Source: Nonomuraea terrae
GTDB taxonomy: Bacteria; Actinomycetota; Actinomycetes; Streptosporangiales; Streptosporangiaceae
Length of the DNA stretch: 32,073 nucleotides
Direction: 5' to 3'
Assembly (NCBI RefSeq): GCF_004348995.1
Contig: NZ_SMKQ01000089.1
Span: 1-32,073 of the forward strand
Below, piece by piece: positions 23,033-29,500 of this stretch (the first letter of the stretch is position 1; each line of letters begins with the position of its first letter). The notes beneath the pieces were generated by a model. It ran no database searches and had not been told where the DNA came from. It was given only the letters and a program-made list of their open reading frames with translations. The position numbers and the translations under genes were made by a program.

Positions 23033-23112
23033 ACCGGGAGCGATCCCGACGCAGTGAGCGGAGTGGACGGCTGAGGGACGAGGCCGGTCGCGGAGCGAAT
23101 GAGGAGTGGTGA
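23029..23112 (+). CDS. Small ORF of repeat copy 1 (27 codons, possibly translated)
   Basis: The frame starts ATG at the ltp4 stop (ATGA overlap), reads MNRERSRRSERSGR and ends GRGANEEW before a TGA. It is very rich in Arg (8) and Glu (5), with no hydrophobic core. The overlap would let ribosomes ending ltp4 restart here and then reach the next ATG 7 nt after the stop. Conservation of the frame in copy 2, with only a synonymous change, fits translation but is too little data to prove it. Confidence 0.35.
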   Translation: MNRERSRRSERSGRLRDEAGRGANEEW

Positions 23113-23119
23113 GCGACCC
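23029..23119 (+). repeat. MIRU-like 91-bp tandem repeat, copy 1
   Basis: This is the first of two head-to-tail 91-bp units between ltp4 and ltp3. It starts with an ATG whose last two bases are part of the ltp4 TGA and ends just before the ATG of copy 2. It differs from copy 2 at a single base (T at 23088, C at 23179), which is synonymous in the small ORF. A hairpin, CGGGA-GCGA-TCCCG, lies at 23035-23048. The layout (short unit, small ORF, overlap with flanking stop and start codons inside an operon) is that of mycobacterial interspersed repetitive units. Confidence 0.9.
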
Positions 23120-23203
23120 ATGAACCGGGAGCGATCCCGACGCAGTGAGCGGAGTGGACGGCTGAGGGACGAGGCCGGCCGCGGAGCGAATGAGGAGTGG
23201 TGA
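23120..23203 (+). CDS. Small ORF of repeat copy 2 (27 codons, possibly translated)
   Basis: It encodes the same peptide as copy 1, in the next reading frame because the unit length is 91 (one more than a multiple of three). Its TGA is 7 nt before the ltp3 ATG, the same distance as between the two copies. Termination here and re-initiation at ltp3 would couple the two genes. No function for the peptide itself can be proposed. Confidence 0.35.
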   Translation: MNRERSRRSERSGRLRDEAGRGANEEW

Positions 23204-23210
23204 GCGACCC
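23120..23210 (+). repeat. MIRU-like 91-bp tandem repeat, copy 2
   Basis: This is the second 91-bp unit, identical to copy 1 except at 23179. The next position in the period (23211) is the ATG of ltp3, whose first nine bases (ATGAACAGG) differ from the start of the repeat (ATGAACCGG) at one place. The GNRA-type hairpin recurs at 23126-23139. A GAGGAG near the end of the unit, about 13 nt before the ltp3 ATG, may serve as its ribosome-binding site. Confidence 0.9.
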
Positions 23211-24356
23211 ATGAACAGGTGCGCGGTCATTGGCGTCGGGCAGACGCACTACACCACCAAACGGCGCGACGTCTCCATGGCGGGGCTGGTGCGAGAGGCG
23301 GCGCTGCGGGCGCTGGAGGACGCCGGGCTGACGTTCAAGGACGTCGACGCCGTGGTCATCGGCAAGGCGCCGGACCTGTTCGAGGGCGTGATGATGCCGG
23401 AGGCGTACCTCGCGGACGCGCTCGGCGCGGCGGGCAAGCCGATGATGCGGGTGCACACGGCGGGCAGCGTCGGCGGCACCACGGCGCTGGTCGGCGCCTC
23501 GCTCATCCAGGCGGGCGTGCACGAGCGGGTGCTGGTGGTGGCGTACGAGAAGCAGTCGGAGTCGAACGCCACCTGGGCGCTGTCCACCCATCTGCCGTTC
23601 AGCGCGTCGCTCGTGGTGGGCGCGGGCGGCTACTTCGCCCCGCACATCCGCGAGTACATGCGAAGGTCCGGCGCCCCCGGCCACATCGGCACGCTGGTCG
23701 CCGTCAAGGACCGGCTGAACGCGCTGAAGAACCCGTACGCGCACCTGAGGATCCCCGGTATCGACCAGAAGACGGTCGAGTCGACGCCCATGCTCTGGGA
23801 GCCCATCCGCTACCTGGAGACCTGCCCGAGCAGCGACGGCGCCTGCGCGGTGGTCCTCGCCGCCGAGTCGGCGGTCACCGGCACCCCCGCCTGGGTGCAC
23901 GGCACCGCCATGCGCTCCGAGCCGATCTTCCGCGCCGGCCGCGACACCGTCAGCCCTCAGGCGGGCAAGGACTGCGCGGCCGACGTCTACCGCCAGGCCG
24001 GCATCACCGACCCGCGCCGGCAGATCGACGTCGCCGAGGTCTACGTCCCGTTCTCCTGGTACGAGCCCATGTGGCTGGAGAACCTGGGGTTCGCGGCGGA
24101 AGGGGAGGGCTGGAAGCTCACCGAGTCGGGCGCCACGGCGCTCGACGGCGACATCCCGTGGAACGCCTCGGGCGGCGTGCTGTCCAGCAACCCGATCGGC
24201 GCCTCGGGGCTCATCAGGTTCGCCGAAGCCGCGCTGCAGGTGCGCGGCATGGCCGGCGACCACCAGGTGGACGGCGCCCGTACGGCGCTCGGCCACGCCT
24301 ACGGCGGGGGAGCCCAGTTCTTCGCGATGTGGATCGTCGGACGGGAGAGGCCCTGA
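23211..24356 (+). CDS. ltp3: Thiolase-fold steroid aldolase-like protein, Ltp3 (Rv3523) type
   Basis: The 381-residue product matches the Ltp3 pattern over its length: QDVSM-like RRDVSMAGLVREA, VIGKAPDLFEGVMMPE, MRVHTAGSVGGTTAL, YEKQSESNATWAL, ETCPSSDGACAVV, FSWYEPMWLENLGFAAEGEGW, SGGVLSSNPIGASGLIRFAEAA and ARTALGHAYGGGAQ. The thiolase nucleophile region reads HTAGSVGG without cysteine, and the ExHDAF histidine is replaced (EVYVPF), so both hallmark thiolase residues are altered. This points to a lyase (retro-aldol) or scaffold role in a complex with Ltp4 and the DUF35 protein; that is inference. I chose the ATG at 23211 because it aligns with the Ltp3 N-terminus and the upstream frame is repeat sequence. 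Its TGA overlaps the next ATG (TGATG). Confidence 0.87.
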   Translation: MNRCAVIGVGQTHYTTKRRDVSMAGLVREAALRALEDAGLTFKDVDAVVIGKAPDLFEGVMMPEAYLADALGAAGKPMMRVHTAGSVGGTTALVGASLIQAGVHERVLVVAYEKQSESNATWALSTHLPFSASLVVGAGGYFAPHIREYMRRSGAPGHIGTLVAVKDRLNALKNPYAHLRIPGIDQKTVESTPMLWEPIRYLETCPSSDGACAVVLAAESAVTGTPAWVHGTAMRSEPIFRAGRDTVSPQAGKDCAADVYRQAGITDPRRQIDVAEVYVPFSWYEPMWLENLGFAAEGEGWKLTESGATALDGDIPWNASGGVLSSNPIGASGLIRFAEAALQVRGMAGDHQVDGARTALGHAYGGGAQFFAMWIVGRERP

Positions 24357-25954
24357 TGGAGTTCAACCACGCTGACCTGTTCGAAGGGCTCGCGGACACG
24401 ATCGGGGAGCGCACGGCGGTCGTCTGCGGCGGGGAACGCCGCACGTTCGCCGAACTGGACGCCGAGGCCAACCGGCTCGCGCACCACCTCCAGGACCTCG
24501 GCGTCGAGCCGCGCCAGCACGTCGGCCTGCACCTCTACAACGGCGTCGAGTACATCGCCGGTCTGCTCGCCGCCCTCAAGATCCGGGCCGTGCCGATCAA
24601 CGTCAACTACCGCTACGTCGAGGCCGAGCTGGCCTACCTCTACCGCGACTCCGACATCCGGGCGCTGGTCTACGACGTGGAGTTCGAGCCCAGGGTGGCC
24701 GCCGTCACGGACCGGGCGCCGATGCTCGGCCACCTGATCGCGGTGGGCGGGCCGCCGTCGATCGGCTCCGCGGTGCCGTACGCGACCGCCCTGGAACGTG
24801 GCAAGACCGAGCGCGGCTTCCCGCCGCGGTCCGGCCAGGACGTGTACATCATCTACACCGGCGGCACCACCGGCCTGCCGAAGGGCGCGATGTGGCACGT
24901 CGAGGACCTGTTCATGGGCTTCGGCGGCGGCAACCCGTACGGCCTGCCGCGCGCCACCCCGCAGGAGGTGATCGACGAGGCGGTCAAGGCCACCCCCATG
25001 GTGATGATGGCCGCCCCGCCGCTCATGCACGGGGCCGCGCAGATGGCCACGTTCCTCGCCTGGTGGATGGGCTCGACCATGGTGTACGTGCGCAAGTTCG
25101 ACGCCGCCGAGGTGTGGCGGGCCGTCGAGCGTGAGCGCGTCGCCACCCTGAACATCACCGGCGACGCCATGGCCAGACCGCTGGCCGAGGAGCTGGCGCG
25201 CGGCTCGTACGACGTCTCGTCGCTGTACGCGGTCGGCTCGACCGGGGCGATCCTGTCCGGCGCCGTACGCGACCGCCTCCAGGAGCTGCTGCCGAACGTC
25301 ATGATCCTCGACAACTTCGGCTCCACCGAGTCCGGTTACACCGCCTCGGGCGTGGCCGGGTCGTCGCCGGAGAAGGGCCTGCGCTACCAGCCGAACTCCG
25401 TGGTCAAGCTGGCCGTGCTGGACGAGCGGCTGCGGCCGGTCGAGCCCGGCTCCGGGCAGATCGGCACGCTGGCCAGGTCGGGACGGGTGGCGTTCGGCTA
25501 CTACAACGACCCGGAGAAGACGGCCCGCACGTTCGTCACCGACGAGCAGGGCACCCGCTGGCTGCTCACCGGCGACCTGGCCACCGTCGAGCCCGACGGC
25601 ACCGTGAGCATTTTCGGCCGGGGCTCGCAGTGCATCAACACCGGTGGGGAGAAGGTCTTCCCCGAGGAGGTGGAGGCGGTGCTCAAGGGACATCCGGCGG
25701 TGTTCGACGCGGTGGTGACCGGGGTGCCGGACGAGCGGTGGGGCAGCAGGGTGGCCGCCGTGGTGGAGCCGCGCCCCGGAGCCGGGGTCACCGCCGCCGA
25801 GCTGGACGCGCACTGCCGGACGCGGCTGTCCGGCTACAAGGTGCCCCGCACGTACGCGTTCGTCGCCGAGATGGTGCGTTCACCGGCCGGCAAGGCCGAC
25901 TACCGCTGGGCCCGCGAAACCGTCGAATCCTCTTCCGGAGGTGTGTCGATCTGA
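24356..25954 (+). CDS. fadD19: Acyl-CoA synthetase, FadD19-like (steroid side-chain type)
   Basis: The 532-residue ANL-superfamily enzyme has the AMP-binding motif YTGGTTGLPKG at 167-177, ITGDAMARPLAEEL, the FGSTESG (A5) region, the GRGSQCINTGGEKVFPEEVE region and the C-terminal SPAGKADYRWA with a lysine near 513. Several of these stretches, especially the last ones and NVNYRYVEAELAYL, match mycobacterial FadD19, which activates C26 steroid acids such as cholestenoic acid to the CoA thioester. It is the last gene of the five-gene operon and overlaps ltp3 by one base (TGATG). A second, less specific synthetase opens the same operon, so the two probably take different acids. FadD17 or another steroid FadD remains possible. 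Confidence 0.87.
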   Translation: MEFNHADLFEGLADTIGERTAVVCGGERRTFAELDAEANRLAHHLQDLGVEPRQHVGLHLYNGVEYIAGLLAALKIRAVPINVNYRYVEAELAYLYRDSDIRALVYDVEFEPRVAAVTDRAPMLGHLIAVGGPPSIGSAVPYATALERGKTERGFPPRSGQDVYIIYTGGTTGLPKGAMWHVEDLFMGFGGGNPYGLPRATPQEVIDEAVKATPMVMMAAPPLMHGAAQMATFLAWWMGSTMVYVRKFDAAEVWRAVERERVATLNITGDAMARPLAEELARGSYDVSSLYAVGSTGAILSGAVRDRLQELLPNVMILDNFGSTESGYTASGVAGSSPEKGLRYQPNSVVKLAVLDERLRPVEPGSGQIGTLARSGRVAFGYYNDPEKTARTFVTDEQGTRWLLTGDLATVEPDGTVSIFGRGSQCINTGGEKVFPEEVEAVLKGHPAVFDAVVTGVPDERWGSRVAAVVEPRPGAGVTAAELDAHCRTRLSGYKVPRTYAFVAEMVRSPAGKADYRWARETVESSSGGVSI

Positions 25955-25962
25955 CAGGCCGC

Positions 25963-25993
25963 CCTTCGTGTAGGTGGTGACCCCACACGAAGG
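25963..25993 (+). promoter_or_regulatory. 9-bp stem hairpin reaching into the ribosome-binding site of the reductase gene
   Basis: CCTTCGTGT (25963-25971) and ACACGAAGG (25985-25993) are exact inverted repeats around a 13-nt loop. The right arm contains the first bases of the AAGGAG Shine-Dalgarno (25990-25995) used by the ATG at 26002. It also lies 9 bp after the stop of the fadD19-like gene. It may be a terminator of the operon, an operator, or a leader hairpin that masks the ribosome-binding site. Confidence 0.55.
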
Positions 25994-26001
25994 AGAAGGA
26001 C

Positions 26002-26583
26002 ATGGGCAGGATCGTGGTCATCGAACACCTCACGCTGGACGGCGTCATGCAGGCCCCCGGGCATCCTGAGGAGGACCCGCGGGACGGCTTCCGGCACGGC
26101 GGCTGGGCGTCGGCGGCCCAGGACCCCTTGATGCAGGAGGTGATGGGGGCGAGCATGTCGAGCGCCTGGTCGCTGCTCGCCGGGCGCACGACGTACGAAC
26201 GGTTCGCGGCCTATTGGCCGCGCCAGGCCCCGAACCCGTTCACCGAGGCGCTCGACCGGGTCACCAAGTACGTGGCGTCGACGACGCTGAGCGGGCCGCT
26301 GCCGTGGCGGAACTCCGTGCTGCTCCACGGGGACGCGGTCGAGGCCGTCGGCAAGGTGAAGGCGGAGGTCTCCGAGAACCTGGTGGTGTTCGGCAGCGGC
26401 GTGCTCGTCCGCTCACTGCTGGCGGCGGGCCTCGTGGACGAGATGGTTCTCATGATCCACCCGCTGGTGCTGGGCTCCGGACGCCGCCTGTTCGCCGGTC
26501 CGGGCCCGTCGTCGTTCCGGCTGACCGACGCGACGACGACTCCCACCGGTGTGATCATCGCCCTGTACCGGCCGCGGGACTGA
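26002..26583 (+). CDS. RibD C-terminal / dihydrofolate-reductase-like protein
   Basis: The 193-residue product has the DHFR-like fold signature of the RibD-C family (B. subtilis YyaP/YwjB group): an N-terminal VVIEHLTLDGVMQAP, LLAGRTTYERFAAYWP in the middle, and a C-terminal LVVFGSGVLVRSLLAAGLVDEMVLMIHPLVLGSG. These are small NADPH-binding reductases whose substrate is usually unknown. It starts 47 bp after the fadD19-like gene behind a hairpin and has its own AAGGAG 6 nt upstream, so it may be transcribed separately. It is convergent with the giant ATPase gene (7 bp between stops). No link to steroid catabolism is evident. Confidence 0.9.
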   Translation: MGRIVVIEHLTLDGVMQAPGHPEEDPRDGFRHGGWASAAQDPLMQEVMGASMSSAWSLLAGRTTYERFAAYWPRQAPNPFTEALDRVTKYVASTTLSGPLPWRNSVLLHGDAVEAVGKVKAEVSENLVVFGSGVLVRSLLAAGLVDEMVLMIHPLVLGSGRRLFAGPGPSSFRLTDATTTPTGVIIALYRPRD

Positions 26584-26590
26584 CGCGCGG

Positions 26591-29500
26591 TCAGGGGGTG
26601 GCGCCGAGGCGGAGGAGTTCGGCCTCGACGGCGCGGGCCTCCTGGTCGCGGCCGGCCTTCTCCAGCAGCCTGAACCGGCCGCGCAGGACGTCGCGCAGCA
26701 GGTCGCCGTCCTGACGGGCCGCGGGCAGGGCGCGCAGCAGGTCGGCGGAGACGCGCAGGGCGGCGTCGGCGGCGTCGTCCCGGCCCAGGTCGAGCTGGCA
26801 GAAGCCGAGCCGGGCGTGGGCGACGGCCCTGGCCGGCGCGTCCCGCGTGACCTGCGTGGCCCGGTGGAAGACGAGCCCGGCCTCCAGCGGCCGGTCGGCC
26901 TCCATGAGCGCGTCGCCCAGCATGAGCATCGCCCGCGACAGCAGGCCGCCCTGCATCGGGTTGCCGGGGGAGAACTGTTCCAGCTCCGCCACCGCCTCCC
27001 GCAGCGGGCTGATCGCCTCCGCCGCGAGGTCGCGCATCCTGAGCGCCGAGGCCAGTGTGAGGCACGCGCCCGCCCGGCCGGTGTGCAGGGCCTGCTGGTC
27101 CGTGCCCGTGGCGATCAGCTCGTCGTAGATCGCGATGGCCTCGCGCGCCCTGGTCTCGGCCTCCACGGCGCCGTCCAGCCGCAGCAGCGGGAGCAGCTCC
27201 GAGCTCTGCGCCAGCGAATCGGCCAGGACCGCCCGGTACGTCAGGTCGTCCGGGTCCCGCCTGGCCGTCCGGATCAGGTTCTCCACCAGCGCGTTCGCCT
27301 CGATGAGCGCGCCCAGCATCATGTGGCAACGCACCAGCCGCTGGGTGGCCAGGGCGTGCTTGACGGTGCCGGGGCGGTGTCCGGTCGCGGCGATTCCGGC
27401 GTACTCGGCGGCCTCCCGTGGGCGGCCGGCGGCCAGGAGGTCGTCGGCGATCATCGCGGCGGTCTCCGCGGCGGCCTGCGGATCGGGCAGCGCGGTGAAC
27501 AGCCGCAGCGCCTCCACCAGGTGCGCCATCGCCACCTGCTCCCGCCCGAACGCCCGTAACACCGTCCCGCGCACCTGAATCGCCCGCGCCCGCACTCGCG
27601 CCGGCTCCATCCGGTCCTGCTCCGGCCGGTCCTGCTCCGGCCGGTCCTGCTCCGGCCGGTCCTGGTCGGCGCGGTCCAGTTCGGCCAGGGACCAGGTGAT
27701 CGCCTCCAGAGCCGCCTGCGGCCGGTCCAGGGCCGCCAGAGTGGCGCCCAGCTGGGCGTACACGGCGGCGGCCACCGACGGGTCGTCCAGTTCGTCGCAC
27801 AGGTCGGCGGCCCGCTCGCAGTGCGCCAGCGCCTCGACCGCCCGGCCGCGTTCGAGCAGCTCGGCGGCGTACCCGAGCAGGGCCTCGGCGAACGTGCGGT
27901 CCGGCCGGCCCCCGAGCAGGCCGACGGCCTGCTCCAGGACGGCGAGCTCGACCCGCCCCGACAGCGCGTACACCGCCGCCAGCTCCGCCAGCGCCACCCC
28001 GAGCGGCTCCCGGTACGCGCCGGAGACCACGGCCAGCCCCCGGTAGACGCGCACGGCCAGCTCCGCCCCCAGGACGGCGCCCTCGTCGTCCCCGTCCCGC
28101 GCCGCCGCCGCGCCGAACGCGGCCAGGCAGCGGGCGTACCGGGCGTGCAGCTCCGGCGCGCCGCCCAGCGGCACGTCCCGCTCCAGCGCCTCGGCGAACG
28201 CGGCGAGCGGACCCGCCAGCCCCGCGGTCCCCGTCATCTCGGCGACGAGGCCGGACAGCTCGTCGACGAGCGTCCCCAGCACATCGGCTCCGGGCAGGGG
28301 ACGCATGTCCAGGATCCGCGCGTACAGGGCGGCCCCGGCGGCCGGTCCCTCCTCCCGGGCGCGCAGCCTGGCCAGCCGCACCAGCGCCAGCAGGTGCACC
28401 CCGATGAGATCGCCGGGCACGGTGCCGACCCGCGCCATGAGCGCGGTCCCCCTGGCCAGCCGGTCCCCGGCCGCCTGCGCGTCGCCCAGCTCCGCCAGGC
28501 ACAGGCCGCCCAGCTCCAGGCAGGCGGCGGTGAGCAGCCGCGCGTCGTCGTCCCCTGGAGGTGACGGGACGGCGTCGAGCGCGCGGGTGACCGACCGGAG
28601 CGCGCCCTCGGCGTCCTGCCGGGCGAAGCGGATCCCGGCCTGCAGCCGCAGCGCGCCGGCCAGCGCCGGCGGCGGTTCCGCTCCTTCGCCCACCAGCGCC
28701 GCGTACAGCTCGACCAGCCGGTCGGCGGCGGCCTCCGCGTCGGCCGGGCAGGCGGCGCGCGACAACGCCACGGTCTCCAGCGTCAGCAGATGGGCCAGCT
28801 CCGTACGGAAGGCGACGCTCAGCTCCGCCTGCGGCTCGTACGACTCGATGGCGGTGAGCAGGTGCGGGACGGCCTCCTTGTGGCGTCCCAGCCCGACGAG
28901 CGCCCGGCCCAGCGCGGCGGCGACCATGCCCACGGCGATCGCGTGCGGCGGGCCCGGCGCGGCGTGCCGCTGGAGCAGCTCCGCCGCCTGCGTGGCCAGC
29001 GCGAGCCCGTCACCGGCCCGTCCCGCGTCGGCCCAGGCGGTGGCGAGCACGGCCTGCGCCGACAGGTAGGCGTCGACCAGCTCGGGCCCCGGCGCGCCGG
29101 CGTCCTCGACGGCCCTCCTGCACTCCGCCAGCCGCTCCTCCGCCCTGGCCACCGCCTCCTGGGGCGGGGTGACGGTCAGGCCGGGCAGCCACGGCTCGCC
29201 GGTCTCCGGCTCGGCCGGCTCCATGCGGCTCAGCCTGGCCCGCACCTCGGCCGATCCGTCCTGCCCGCGTACGAGATGGCCCGCGCCCGGCACGTCGTAC
29301 AGCTCGGCGGCGATCTCCAGCTGGGCGCGGGCGTCCGCGGTACGGCCCAGCTCGTCCAGGCACAGCCCGAGCAGACGCCTCGCGCGCGCCGCGCCGCCGT
29401 CGGCGGCCACCGTCATGGCCTCCTGCAGCGGGGCCAGCGCCTCCTCGGGACGGTCGTCGGCCAGCAGCAGCTCGCCGAGATCGAGGAGCCCGGCGGCGAG

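Noticed and set aside
23029..23210. CRISPR or insertion-sequence origin of the paired 91-bp repeats
   Set aside because: The units are contiguous with no spacers, have no terminal inverted repeats and no transposase, and respect the flanking reading frames.
22007..24356. Plain acetyl-CoA acetyltransferase (thiolase) annotation for the two thiolase-fold genes
   Set aside because: Neither sequence has the nucleophilic cysteine of the CASG motif, and close matches are to the Ltp3/Ltp4 group.
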